Shown here: positions 9,315 to 17,711 of the stretch, one piece after another | Layout of the letters: the number at the start of each line of letters is the position of its first letter | Numbering within the stretch: position 1 is the first letter of the stretch | DNA from: VBDM01 sp035702665 | Lineage (GTDB): Bacteria; Pseudomonadota; Gammaproteobacteria; Burkholderiales; SG8-39 | Length of the DNA: 64,000 nt | Direction: 5' to 3' | Assembly: GCA_035702665.1 (NCBI GenBank) | Contig: DASSQD010000138.1 | Coordinates: 123,478-187,477 of the forward strand | Notes under the pieces: generated by a model | The model's input: only the letters and a program-made list of their open reading frames with translations | Told to the model about the DNA's origin: nothing | The model's database searches: none | Program-made: the position numbers and the translations under genes

Positions 9315-10360
9315 ATCCGGTGCGCGATCGCCGCGGTCGGTGCGACGCGCACGAGCCACCGCAGCTTCTGTCCGGCCTCCCCGAGATAGTACAGGGCGTC
9401 GCGTCGGCTTCCCTGCCCGAGGGCGGCGAGACCGACGACCGCCTGCCTTGCCCGGCGAAGGGCGGCGATTTCCGAGGCCTCGCTCGGTTTCGCAGGGTAC
9501 AGCTCGTCGAACTGGCGAAGCAGATCCCGCTCGAACTCGAACCGCGTGAGTCCCGTCGACAGGTGTCCCTCGTTCAGCCGTGTTCCGTCGCTCGCGTACT
9601 CGTGCTTGATCGCCATCGGCAGCGACACGAAGTTCGCCCTGAAGCGGCGGCACAAGTGCGCGAGGTAGCTGTAGTCCGCGCCGATCCGGTAGCGCGGGTC
9701 GAACAGGCCGACGGTCTCGCGCGCGCGGCGCGTGATGACGGTGGGCTGCAGGGCGAAGAGAAAGCCGAAGCGCATATGCTCGAAAACGCGCCCTTGGTAG
9801 AGACGCGCACCGCGGTAGGGCGTCCGCGCGAGGATGTCCCGTCCCCAGGCGCCGACCGGTTGCCGGGCCGAGAAGACCTTGAGATACGGATCGCTTTCGC
9901 CCGGGGGAAGCTTCAACAGGGAAGAGCCGGCGCGCTCGGCGAGCGGCGGATACCAATGCGTCAGCGCAGTATGAAGGAAGGGAACAGTACCCTCCGGGCT
10001 GCCATCCTCGCAGAACTCGCCGGAAAGAAAGTCTTCGTCCGGAAAAGCGCGGAAAAAGGCCGCGCTCAGCTCGAGGTGGTGCGGAAGCCATTCGTCGTCC
10101 GAGTCCAGGAAAGCGATGTACCGGCCGCGCGCCCTGAGCATGGCGGTGTTGCGTGCCCCGTTCACACCCTGGTTCTTCTGCCGGATCAGCACGAGGCGGG
10201 GATCCGAGCCCTCGATCAGCGAGGCTGTCCCGTCCGTGGACCCGTCGTCGACCACGATCAGTTCCCAATCCTCGAGAGTCTGGCGCTGCACGCTCGCAAT
10301 CGCCGCCCGGATGCTCTCCCTGCGGTTGTAGGTCGGGAGGATGACCGAGACGAGGCTCAC
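9179..10360 (-). CDS. Glycosyltransferase family 2
   Basis: This 393-residue enzyme has a GT-A core at its N-terminus: SVILPTYNRRESI, VVDDGSTDGTA, then the metal-binding FLDSDDEW. The GTG start at 10360 overlaps the stop of the upstream gene (GTGA) and places the family motif 4 residues into the protein. An in-frame ATG further upstream would lie inside the neighbouring gene. The C-terminal half has no recognisable transmembrane segment. It is the last gene of the minus-strand operon that begins at 13306. It probably adds a sugar to a lipid-linked repeat unit; donor and acceptor are unknown. Confidence 0.88.
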   Translation of the reverse strand: MSLVSVILPTYNRRESIRAAIASVQRQTLEDWELIVVDDGSTDGTASLIEGSDPRLVLIRQKNQGVNGARNTAMLRARGRYIAFLDSDDEWLPHHLELSAAFFRAFPDEDFLSGEFCEDGSPEGTVPFLHTALTHWYPPLAERAGSSLLKLPPGESDPYLKVFSARQPVGAWGRDILARTPYRGARLYQGRVFEHMRFGFLFALQPTVITRRARETVGLFDPRYRIGADYSYLAHLCRRFRANFVSLPMAIKHEYASDGTRLNEGHLSTGLTRFEFERDLLRQFDELYPAKPSEASEIAALRRARQAVVGLAALGQGSRRDALYYLGEAGQKLRWLVRVAPTAAIAHRIYIGLRRAGALASEALQGPSAWGAIAGRLRTRFLSHSRPGSSIQR

Positions 10361-11142
10361 CGGGGCGACTCCTGCAGGCGCGCGGCGGCCGGTCTGTGCA
10401 TGCCGCGCCACGCTTCGCGAAGTCCCAGCCAGACGCGGCCCTTGAGGGTCACCGGCACCGTGCAATCGTAGGTGCGCACCTGCTGTCCGCCGAAATCTCT
10501 CTTGAAGTTATTGATTCCCGCGTTTCCCGGCACCGATTCGTCCTCGAAGAGGCCGCCCCAGTCGTAGCGTTCGAGGCCCTTCTCCTTGAAGAGAAGCATT
10601 TCTTTCCAATGCAGCCAGCGGTTGGCGCGCCCGACGAGCGCTCGGTAGTCGCCGTCCTTGCGCCTGAAGCAGGACGCCGTGTACTGGAGCCACGCGGACT
10701 TTCCGCAGACGAGGTACGCGTGCCACACAAGCGCCTCGCCGTCCTTCGACGCCGAGGTAAGCGCCAGTTGGCGGGCTTCGCACGCGGCCTCCAGCCAGCG
10801 GCGATCGGAGAGCCAGATCGACTTCTCGCTTGCGAACGCGTCGTAGAACGCCTGGAACTCTCCCAGCTTGCGCTCGGGCTCGGTGAGGTACTCCATTCTC
10901 AAACCGTCTCTGCCCTCGGCGCGCCGGATCTTGTAGCGGCAGTCCTTCCCGAACCGGGCGGTGATCGCGTCTTCCGCCAGGGAAAGATCCGTCACCATCG
11001 ACAGGAAGGGCGTGGTCCGCGCGTTTGCGACGGGAGCGGCCCTCTGACGGTAGAGGACGATGTCGACGCCGGCGTCGCGAGGCAGCTCCTCGTCGAACCA
11101 GACCTCTCCGTAGATTGCACCCCGGCCCGTGATGCGGATCAT
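10357..11142 (-). CDS. FemAB-like / GNAT-fold acyl- or aminoacyltransferase
   Basis: This 261-residue protein resembles FemAB-type proteins of exopolysaccharide loci, in which tandem GNAT folds transfer an acyl or aminoacyl group. Seen: an ITARFGKDCRYKIRRAEG segment like the conserved 'R-x-K-x-R-x-A' region, and the C-terminal DWGGLFED ... NNFKRDFGG motif, which is diagnostic of the group. It starts immediately after the deacetylase stop (no spacer) and overlaps the next gene by 4 bases. A deacetylase followed by such a transferase suggests amino-sugar deacetylation and re-acylation. That sequence of events is inferred from order alone. Confidence 0.75.
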   Translation of the reverse strand: MIRITGRGAIYGEVWFDEELPRDAGVDIVLYRQRAAPVANARTTPFLSMVTDLSLAEDAITARFGKDCRYKIRRAEGRDGLRMEYLTEPERKLGEFQAFYDAFASEKSIWLSDRRWLEAACEARQLALTSASKDGEALVWHAYLVCGKSAWLQYTASCFRRKDGDYRALVGRANRWLHWKEMLLFKEKGLERYDWGGLFEDESVPGNAGINNFKRDFGGQQVRTYDCTVPVTLKGRVWLGLREAWRGMHRPAAARLQESPR

Positions 11143-12159
11143 TCAAATCCCTGCGGCGATTGCCATGTTTGTCTCTCTGCGGGCCTCCGCGCGACGACCG
11201 ACGAACGCGGCGTAGAACTCCTTCAGCGTCATACCGCGGCACCAGCGGGAAAGCTCGCCGAACAGCGCTTCAATATCCTCGTACAGGCGCGCGATGTGGT
11301 TACGGCTCGGGAAGCTCGGGCTTCCGCCCGGCATGAGCTCCGAGGAGTGCAGCGTGAACGCGACGTGATCCGCGCCTTCGGCGCGGGCGCCGCGGGCCGC
11401 GCGCAGCATTCCGCCGAGGCGGCTCTCGGTCGGACACAGGTGATCCAGGGCCGGCGAGACCATTCGGTTGGCGGTCTGACGCAGCAGGGGCATGCGGTAG
11501 ATCCAGGGCGCGTTTCGATGCAGGCCCGACGATCGAATCGTCATCGGCACTTCGAGGAGTGTCCCCGCCGCGGGCGCGGCGATGTCGGAAGGGTCGAGGA
11601 AATAGGGGCGGTGGGGAAATGTCCTGTAGTCCGGCCCGCCTTTCCCACGCGGATCGCCGAGCGTGTCTCTCCAGTCGAGACCGGGGCTCACGGAGCAGTC
11701 GACTCGATACCCCTCCTCGAGGAGCATGGCGGCGTAGCGACCGTCGAAGCCCAGTCGTCCCGCGCGGTGGCTGAAGACCGCCTGATCGAAGCGGTCTTCG
11801 AGGAGGCGGGTCATCACGTCGATCTTGTCACGCATGACCGGGTCGGGATATTCGATCAGGTAGGGCTGGAAGCGGAAATCGTCGGAGGTGAGGGGGACGA
11901 TAGGCGGCGAGTTCCACGCGTGCAGATGCATCCCGATCTCCCCTGCGCCGCGCGCGAGCACGTCGCGCCCGAATTCGACGAAGACCTCCGATTGCGCCAT
12001 CTCATAGTTGGTGAGGTACACGGGCTTGAAGCCGAAGCGTTCGCACAGCGCCTGGAAACGCGGCAGAAAATCCGCGTTGCGCGTCGTGATCTCGCGCGGC
12101 TTCGACCAGAGGTCGTCGCCCTCGGTGTCGATCGTGATGATGAAAGGCGTCTCAGACAT
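11143..12159 (-). CDS. Polysaccharide deacetylase-like protein (NodB-type)
   Basis: This 338-residue protein starts FIITIDTEGDD, which carries the first-motif Asp residues of carbohydrate esterase family 4. It has a GEIGMHLHAW motif equivalent to the metal-binding H-x-H, a SHRAGRLGFD arginine/glycine motif, and a late FTLHSSELMPGG. The family removes N- or O-acetyl groups from polysaccharides. The ATG at 12159 overlaps the upstream glycosyltransferase gene by 8 bases. It lacks a signal peptide, which suggests it acts on a cytoplasmic lipid-linked precursor rather than on the exported polymer; that location is inferred. Confidence 0.85.
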   Translation of the reverse strand: MSETPFIITIDTEGDDLWSKPREITTRNADFLPRFQALCERFGFKPVYLTNYEMAQSEVFVEFGRDVLARGAGEIGMHLHAWNSPPIVPLTSDDFRFQPYLIEYPDPVMRDKIDVMTRLLEDRFDQAVFSHRAGRLGFDGRYAAMLLEEGYRVDCSVSPGLDWRDTLGDPRGKGGPDYRTFPHRPYFLDPSDIAAPAAGTLLEVPMTIRSSGLHRNAPWIYRMPLLRQTANRMVSPALDHLCPTESRLGGMLRAARGARAEGADHVAFTLHSSELMPGGSPSFPSRNHIARLYEDIEALFGELSRWCRGMTLKEFYAAFVGRRAEARRETNMAIAAGI

Positions 12160-13306
12160 GGCGCGCCGCGCGAGACGCGATCATCGGCTTGCCGCCGTCC
12201 GGCGCGCGGATGACCTTCTCGAACGTGTCGAGATAGGCGGCCAGGACCTTGTCGTCGCAGTGTTCCCGGGCGACGTAGGCGCGGCAGCGCTCGCTCGCCG
12301 CCTGCCAGGCGGCCGGATCGTCCAGCAGGCTTCGGACGGCATCTCGCAGCGCAGCCGCGGACCTCGCCGCCGCGCCGAGGCCCTCGCGCTCGATGACGCG
12401 GTCCGGATCGATCAGCGCGACGACGGGCACGCCGCGGATCCACGCCTGCAGGTAGGAGTTGGGAAATCCTTCCACGTCGGAGGTATTCAGGAGCAGGCGC
12501 GATCGGCCGTACAATGCGTTCGCGTCCCAGTACGTCAGCCGCCCGTGGAACACCACGTTGGGTCTTGCCCTGGCCGCGCTTTCGACGTTTCCGAAGAAAG
12601 CTTCTTCGTCACGAAGCGGGCCTCCCACCATGTGGATCTTCACCTCCGGCATTCCGTCGGCGAGCTCGAGGATCCGATCGGGCCTCTTCTCGCGCCGGAT
12701 GTTGCCGACCCACAACACGTCGATATCGCGCTCCGCCGTCGGCAGGGGCCGTTCGACCATCATTCCCGCCAGCCGGCTCGCCAATCCGTAGTTGCGCGCT
12801 AGAGCCTCCGCCTGCGAGGTGCTCTGCACGAGGATGGCGTCGGCTCGCCGCACGCCGTACGCATACAGCCAGCGGTCGCGCGCGAAGGGCACCAGCAGGC
12901 GGGAAGCGTCGCAATCCGAGTCGCTCGCGACGCGGAAGACGAATCGCCTCCGGTGACGCCGGCAAAACAGCGCCACGAGGCCGACCTGCATGCCGGCGCA
13001 ACTGGTGTAGTAGAGATCGGCGTCGGCGCGCTTGAGCGCCGACCACATGCCGGTCCAGCGGGGATGAATGAAGCGGACCCCCGGCACCCCCGCGTCGAGA
13101 CGATAGGCCTTGAATACCCGGATCGCCTCCCATCGTCCGCCGTCGTCCTGCCCGCAGTCGGCGACGACCATGCTTACGTCGTGTCCGCGTTGCGCCAGCG
13201 CCCGTCCCAGCAGCGTTTGCTGCACCGCCTCGCCGCCGATGAGATGCGCGCGGTACTCGGGAGCGAGAAGCGGCAGATTGTCGAACCCGACCAGGCAGAT
13301 CTTCAT
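12152..13306 (-). CDS. Glycosyltransferase, GT4-like
   Basis: This 384-residue GT-B enzyme starts MKICLVGFDN with an acceptor domain (HLIGGEAVQQTLLGRALAQRG). The donor domain carries DVLWVGNIRREKRPD, HMVGGPL and the LNTSDVEGFPNSYLQAW helix with the E-x7-type motif. I chose the ATG at 13306 because the homologous region begins there; ATG codons at 13315 and 13357 only add an unrelated tail. It is the first gene of a four-gene minus-strand operon (glycosyltransferase, deacetylase, FemAB-like, GT2), all overlapping or abutting. The divergent gene starts at 13427, so 120 bases hold both promoters. Confidence 0.87.
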   Translation of the reverse strand: MKICLVGFDNLPLLAPEYRAHLIGGEAVQQTLLGRALAQRGHDVSMVVADCGQDDGGRWEAIRVFKAYRLDAGVPGVRFIHPRWTGMWSALKRADADLYYTSCAGMQVGLVALFCRRHRRRFVFRVASDSDCDASRLLVPFARDRWLYAYGVRRADAILVQSTSQAEALARNYGLASRLAGMMVERPLPTAERDIDVLWVGNIRREKRPDRILELADGMPEVKIHMVGGPLRDEEAFFGNVESAARARPNVVFHGRLTYWDANALYGRSRLLLNTSDVEGFPNSYLQAWIRGVPVVALIDPDRVIEREGLGAAARSAAALRDAVRSLLDDPAAWQAASERCRAYVAREHCDDKVLAAYLDTFEKVIRAPDGGKPMIASRAARHV

Positions 13307-13426
13307 CGCTTGCATCGTAGCGTCGCTCGAAGACGCGACGGCGCCGGGGCAAGGCACCTCCTTGGTCCGTTCGGCTCATGCAGGGTTCTTCATGAACGAA
13401 AGCCGGCGGCGGTACCTTGGTCACCC

Positions 13427-14125
13427 ATGAAATTGCGCACGCTCTTCGGCACCGTCCGGGACAGCGCCCGAAAGCACGGTGTTCCCGCGGCGCTCCACGA
13501 CCTCGAATGCCGGGTGCTGAACAGGCTTGCCGGCTTCCAGATCCTCAAGGGGATGTCGGTCCGCGTGCAGGACGTGAAGGACCCGGCGCTCTTCGACGCA
13601 GGCGGGTTCGAAGCGCGGTTCGCGGGCGATGGCGAGCTCGCGGCGTTCGCCCGCGACGGCGCGCACGATTTCTCGCCGGAATTCCTGCGCGACGCACGCG
13701 CGCGCGGCGACCGCTGCTATGCGATCTTCGACGGCGACGCGCTCGCGGCGTACGGCTGGTATTCCTGCCTGCCGACGCCGATCGACGAGCGCTTCGTGCT
13801 CCATTTCGACCCCGCGTGGACGTACATGTACAAGGGATACACCGTGCCCGCCTACCGCGGAAGGCGCCTGCACGCCGTCGGGATGTGCCGGGCCTTGCGT
13901 GCCTTCACCGAAGAGGGCAAGAAGGGTCTGGTGTCCTACGTTGCGTCGAACAACTTCGCCTCCTTGCACTCGGTGAGGCGCATGGGCTACGGCGTCTTCG
14001 GCGAGGTGTATCTCTTCCGCGCGTGCGGTCACTCCTTCGCCTTCTCGACTCCGGGTTGCAGGCGCTACGGCTTCCGCGTCGAAGGACCGGCCGGCGGAGC
14101 GGTCTGGGCGCGACAGGGAGTCTGA
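13427..14125 (+). CDS. GNAT-like acetyltransferase of the EPS locus
   Basis: This 232-residue protein has a GNAT-type second half: CYAIFDGDALAAYGWYS as the beta strands, YKGYTVPAYRGRRLHAVG as the acyl-CoA pyrophosphate-binding turn and helix (R-G-R-R-L), and ASNNFASLHSVRRMGYGVFGE as motif B (read as ASNNFASLHS and VRRMGYGVFGE). It stands alone between two minus-strand operons, divergent from one and convergent with the other, with only 5 bases to the next stop codon. It shares its overall pattern with GNAT proteins found in polysaccharide loci; the substrate is not predictable. Confidence 0.8.
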   Translation: MKLRTLFGTVRDSARKHGVPAALHDLECRVLNRLAGFQILKGMSVRVQDVKDPALFDAGGFEARFAGDGELAAFARDGAHDFSPEFLRDARARGDRCYAIFDGDALAAYGWYSCLPTPIDERFVLHFDPAWTYMYKGYTVPAYRGRRLHAVGMCRALRAFTEEGKKGLVSYVASNNFASLHSVRRMGYGVFGEVYLFRACGHSFAFSTPGCRRYGFRVEGPAGGAVWARQGV

Positions 14126-14130
14126 GCCGG

Positions 14131-15006
14131 TCAGCCCACCGGGAGTTGGATGTTCAGCATGCGTTGGGCGCGGCCGACCACGCGCGATGCGTGGTACTTC
14201 ATCGCGTCGCGAAAAGCCCCCTTGCCGTACGGTGCGGGCTTGAGTCCGACACTGCGCATCTGGCTGTTCAGCCGGTAGACTGCTCCTCGGTGCAAGGAGG
14301 CGCGCGTCTTGAAGGCGGCGCTGAAGGAGACCGACACCTGGTCTCCATTCTTGATCCAGTGCGGGTCGGTCGTCGGTATGTGCAGCCCGTAGCCTGCTTT
14401 GAGCTCGAACACCTTGGCCCGCTCCTGGTATCGCTCGTGGAAGACCATGTTGCGGTGGATCGCGGGCCCCGAGAAGTGCTTCTCCAGCTCGAGCTCCGAG
14501 AGGACCTCCCGGTCTTCGGCGCTGAAGACGCTGACCGTCTTGCTGCCGCGGATCTGCAGCAGGAAGTTGATCTCGTGATCCATGTGATACGGCGTCACCG
14601 ACGAGGGCGAGGTCACGAAGACCGCTCCTTCGCGCTCGCACATGCCCGGTTCGATCGGCTCCGACAGCGGCTCGATCTCGTCGAGGACCTCGTTGAGCAG
14701 CTGCAGGCAATCGGGAGCGGCTTCGGCGCGCTTAAGAACGATCCAGGAGCCGCACTCCTCGATGCGCCTCACGGTTTCCTCGGCGGACAGGCCCGTGTAG
14801 GGCGTGTTTTCCCAGTCGGGAAGGCTGACCGGAATCTTGCCGGCGTTGTATTCGACGATGCTCGGCGGCAGCGTTCTGGCGAGCTCGGCCAGCCGGGTGA
14901 GCTTGAAGATCGGGCGATCCGCGACGTGATGCCGGAATAGAAACGGCTTGCGATTGAAGTGCGTGCGGAACGTCTCCGCGTCGATGTCCAGGAATCGGAC
15001 TTGCAT
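14131..15006 (-). CDS. JmjC/cupin-like 2-oxoglutarate oxygenase
   Basis: This 291-residue protein is a cupin-like (JmjC, FIH-type) fold. The iron-binding H-x-D is in YHMDHE, with His at about residue 141 and Asp at 143; a later His sits in GLHIPTTDPHW, and VSVSFSAAF forms a terminal strand. Related proteins hydroxylate amino-acid side chains or small molecules using Fe(II) and 2-oxoglutarate. The ATG at 15006 follows a good ribosome site (GGAGG). A longer in-frame reading has unrelated sequence from inside the upstream gene. It is the last gene of the adenylation/carrier-protein operon. Together with the flavin monooxygenase it gives this pathway two oxygenases. Confidence 0.8.
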   Translation of the reverse strand: MQVRFLDIDAETFRTHFNRKPFLFRHHVADRPIFKLTRLAELARTLPPSIVEYNAGKIPVSLPDWENTPYTGLSAEETVRRIEECGSWIVLKRAEAAPDCLQLLNEVLDEIEPLSEPIEPGMCEREGAVFVTSPSSVTPYHMDHEINFLLQIRGSKTVSVFSAEDREVLSELELEKHFSGPAIHRNMVFHERYQERAKVFELKAGYGLHIPTTDPHWIKNGDQVSVSFSAAFKTRASLHRGAVYRLNSQMRSVGLKPAPYGKGAFRDAMKYHASRVVGRAQRMLNIQLPVG

Positions 15007-15008
15007 GT

Positions 15009-16244
15009 CTAGGCCTCCTTCATTTCCGCGGATTTCCTCTTCACGATCTGGCGGTGAGTCCAGCGCAGCAGCGGTAGTCCCGAGACCACCAGGTCTCCCA
15101 AGGTGCCCCCGCCGACGGCAAGCGTCTGGATCGTCTTCCGGTCGTTCGAGATCCGGTTGACGAGAAGGTTGTCGGGCGACGCGCAGGAATCCATCCACCG
15201 GATCGCGGGCAGGGCGCGGAGCTGGCGGATGTTGTCCAGCTCGAGCATCGCTCCAGGGGAGAAATCCGCGAACGCCTCGTCATAGGCCGTCTTGAAGGCG
15301 AACGACCCTTCGCCGGCGACGAACGCGCAACGGCGCGCGATGGGACGGCCGTCGAAATTGATGCCGAGCATGAGCAGGCGCCCGAGATGGAACGCCGATA
15401 TGGCGATCTGTCTGAAGTAGCTGCGGCCGCTTTCCGAATGGGCCAAGGCGGTTCCGCCCGATCCTTTCCACCCGCTCGCCTCGATTTCCAGGAACTCGTC
15501 GATCCAGCGCTCCACGTCGTCCTCGGGCCGCAGCACGAGGTGCTCCACCCGGCCGCGCTCGCACAGGCGCCTCTCCTTGCGGCGAAGGCGGCGGCGCAGG
15601 TCGCCCGACACCGCCGACTCGGGGTCGCCTTTCGTGTCGTCGCCCTTGTGCCACAGCCCGCGCGTGAAGATATCGGTAACCCAGCTCAGCAATCCGAGCT
15701 CGTTCGACAGGTCGACGAGCTTCTTGTGGAACGGGCCGTCTCCGTATACGCACCCCAGCTCGATCAGGGAAGCGTTCGCGCCCCCCGATTGGACCCAGCG
15801 GAACAGCTCAACCAGGCACTCGCCGGCGGTCTCGGTGCGCACCAGGGGGGTACACGCATAGCAGTGAATGTGCTGCCACAAGCTCAAGGCGGACAGCTTG
15901 AGATTCCTGAAATTGCGGACGCGCTCGAGCGGGAACAGGCCGGCCAGCTTCGGAGGACCGTCCGCACTGTGCGGGTCGTGCAACAGCACAAGAGCCACGC
16001 TGATGTCCCTTCCCGATCCGAAGGCTTCCAGCGCCGGGAGCAGCATCCAGTGCTCGTAGAACACGTTGGGCTCTATCGCCGCGGCCGCCAGCTCCTCCCA
16101 GGCCGGAACGAAGCCCGACAGGGTCTGAGCGTCGCGCACGACGACGACGGATGTCCGGCGCCTGGGCGTCGCCGGGCCGGCCTCTTGCGAGCGGCGGTCC
16201 GCAGATGCCGTCCCGGGCTCGCGTGTCGCGCGTATTGGACCCAT
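15009..16244 (-). CDS. CelD/BioF2-like GNAT acyltransferase
   Basis: This 411-residue protein has the layout of the CelD family (cellulose-biosynthesis-associated, GNAT fold). Early segments are SVVVVRDAQTLSGFVPAWEEL and NVFYEHWMLLPALEAFG (the first read as SVVVVRDAQT and LSGFVPAWEEL). A central DLRRRLRRKERRL follows, then the GNAT core SFAFKTAYDEAFADFSPGAML with the 'K-T-A-Y-D-x-x-x-x-x-x-S-P-G' signature of this family. The start is uncertain: ATG at 16244 or 16289, neither with a clear ribosome site; the first 40 residues are low-complexity either way. It precedes the cupin gene by 2 bases. It probably acylates an acceptor in the same pathway. Confidence 0.78.
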   Translation of the reverse strand: MGPIRATREPGTASADRRSQEAGPATPRRRTSVVVVRDAQTLSGFVPAWEELAAAAIEPNVFYEHWMLLPALEAFGSGRDISVALVLLHDPHSADGPPKLAGLFPLERVRNFRNLKLSALSLWQHIHCYACTPLVRTETAGECLVELFRWVQSGGANASLIELGCVYGDGPFHKKLVDLSNELGLLSWVTDIFTRGLWHKGDDTKGDPESAVSGDLRRRLRRKERRLCERGRVEHLVLRPEDDVERWIDEFLEIEASGWKGSGGTALAHSESGRSYFRQIAISAFHLGRLLMLGINFDGRPIARRCAFVAGEGSFAFKTAYDEAFADFSPGAMLELDNIRQLRALPAIRWMDSCASPDNLLVNRISNDRKTIQTLAVGGGTLGDLVVSGLPLLRWTHRQIVKRKSAEMKEA

Positions 16245-16320
16245 GGTGGATGGCGGGAGAGTAGAGACGCGCGATGACGTCAGGTGCATGTCAGGTGTGG
16301 CAGGATTTGGTCCGTTTGTC

Positions 16321-17412
16321 TCATCCGCCCTGGAAGCGCAGCCACCACTCGCCTTCGAGACGGCTCAGGAAAGCGCTTCCCCGGTGGATGGCGGCGGCGA
16401 TGTCGGCGTCGCGCGAGTGGACCAGGGTCCAGGTTCCTTCGCGCCGGAACCAGCAGTGCCGGTCCGAGAGCTCCTGCACGTGGCGCGGATCGAGGCGCCC
16501 CCGCACCGCTGTGGCTCCGTGTCGCCCGGCATCGGCCAGGAGCCGTTGCAGGACTCGGTCGAAGAAGCCGTCGCGGGCCGCGAGCTGGACCACCTCGCTC
16601 ACCTGGCCGGCGCGCGCGTAGTAGAGATACCAGCCGATGAGCCGTCGCCCGCCTTCGAATACCGCGCGCGCCCGCAGATTGCCGTGGCGCGACTTGCGTG
16701 CGGCTTGCTCGAGCAACCAGGAGAGCGAGCGTGCGTCGTACTGCGGTTGCAGGGCGTCGCCCGCGGCGACTTCGGGCAAATGCGCAAGCATCGCGGCGAC
16801 GTCCAGCTCGTCGTCTGCGAGCTCGGATTCCTTTCCGCCCAGTCGGCCGGGGAGCGCCCATGACGCCACAGCGTCGACCAGGTCGCCGAGCACGCGCGCC
16901 GTGCGCAGCAGCGGACGAAGGAGAGTGCGTCGCTCCTCGAGGAGCGACAGCGCGAACCGCGCCGGGCGCAAGGGCCTCGTCCAATGAAGGTTGTAGAGCA
17001 GCGGCGCCGTTCCCCCGAGCGCGGCCCACAAGCGGCGCGAAAGATCGTTCGCCCCGTCGGCAATGAACAGGTCCTGGCCTCCCGAAAGCGCCGCTCTCGC
17101 CAGTTGCAGCGCGGTGAGGCCGTGGCGCCGATTGGGATCCACCATGAACTGGCAGCCCACGGCGACCCTGATAGATTGCCCCCGAAACAGCATTCGCCTG
17201 GGGACTACGCCCGCGAAACCGGCCAGGCGGCCGTCCTCCTCGGCCACCCACGAGGGCAGATCGAGATCGCGCCAGGGATTGCCGAGCAGGATCTCGCGAA
17301 AATAGGATTCGCACGCCGCCCGGGAAGCCCAATGCCGGTCCGGGTGGGCGCGTCCGAAGAGCGCGGCGACGGCGGGAATGTCGTCCTCGACGAAGTTGCG
17401 CACCGTCGCCAT
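16321..17412 (-). CDS. GNAT-family acetyltransferase (long form)
   Basis: This 363-residue protein opens with a GNAT domain: VRNFVEDDIPAVAALFGRAH, then AGFAGVVPRRMLFRGQSIRVAVGCQF and the RRHGLTALQLARAAL acyl-CoA-binding helix (residues about 45-105). The C-terminal two thirds resembles a second GNAT-like lobe (LIGWYLYYARAGQVSEVVQL). The ATG at 17412 lies 5 bases past the carrier-protein stop, so translation is probably coupled. Being directly after an acyl carrier protein, it could take its acyl or aminoacyl group from that carrier rather than from CoA; this is a hypothesis from gene order. Confidence 0.78.
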   Translation of the reverse strand: MATVRNFVEDDIPAVAALFGRAHPDRHWASRAACESYFREILLGNPWRDLDLPSWVAEEDGRLAGFAGVVPRRMLFRGQSIRVAVGCQFMVDPNRRHGLTALQLARAALSGGQDLFIADGANDLSRRLWAALGGTAPLLYNLHWTRPLRPARFALSLLEERRTLLRPLLRTARVLGDLVDAVASWALPGRLGGKESELADDELDVAAMLAHLPEVAAGDALQPQYDARSLSWLLEQAARKSRHGNLRARAVFEGGRRLIGWYLYYARAGQVSEVVQLAARDGFFDRVLQRLLADAGRHGATAVRGRLDPRHVQELSDRHCWFRREGTWTLVHSRDADIAAAIHRGSAFLSRLEGEWWLRFQGG

Positions 17413-17417
17413 GGAGC

Positions 17418-17699
17418 TCAGCCGTTCGCCACCTTTTTTCCCGGCCTTGCCAGGGAAGTGTCGCCGGTGCTCGCCGCGACGAGCCGGGCGATCCGTGCGA
17501 GCGTGCGCAGGTTGTCGAGATCGACGCTCTCGATCGAGATCTCCACGCCGAATCGCCGCTCGAGCTGCACCAGCAGTTCGACCAGCTGCAGCGAATCGAG
17601 CGTGCCGCTTTCGAACAGATCTGTATCCGGCGCCGGCGCCTCGACGTGGAGGCTCTCGACGAAGAGTGCGCGCAGGTCCCGTGTGATCGTGTCGTCCAC
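17418..17699 (-). CDS. Acyl/peptidyl carrier protein
   Basis: This 93-residue acidic protein has four helices and the phosphopantetheine attachment motif GTLDSLQLVELL, with the Ser at residue 36. Carrier proteins hold acyl or aminoacyl groups as thioesters. It lies 12 bases after the stand-alone adenylation enzyme and 5 bases before a GNAT gene, so the adenylation enzyme is its likely loading partner. The last 15 residues are basic and look like a flexible tail. No 4'-phosphopantetheinyl transferase gene is in the window, so a housekeeping one must modify it. Confidence 0.9.
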   Translation of the reverse strand: MDDTITRDLRALFVESLHVEAPAPDTDLFESGTLDSLQLVELLVQLERRFGVEISIESVDLDNLRTLARIARLVAASTGDTSLARPGKKVANG

Positions 17700-17711
17700 T
17701 CGAGCGCCCGT

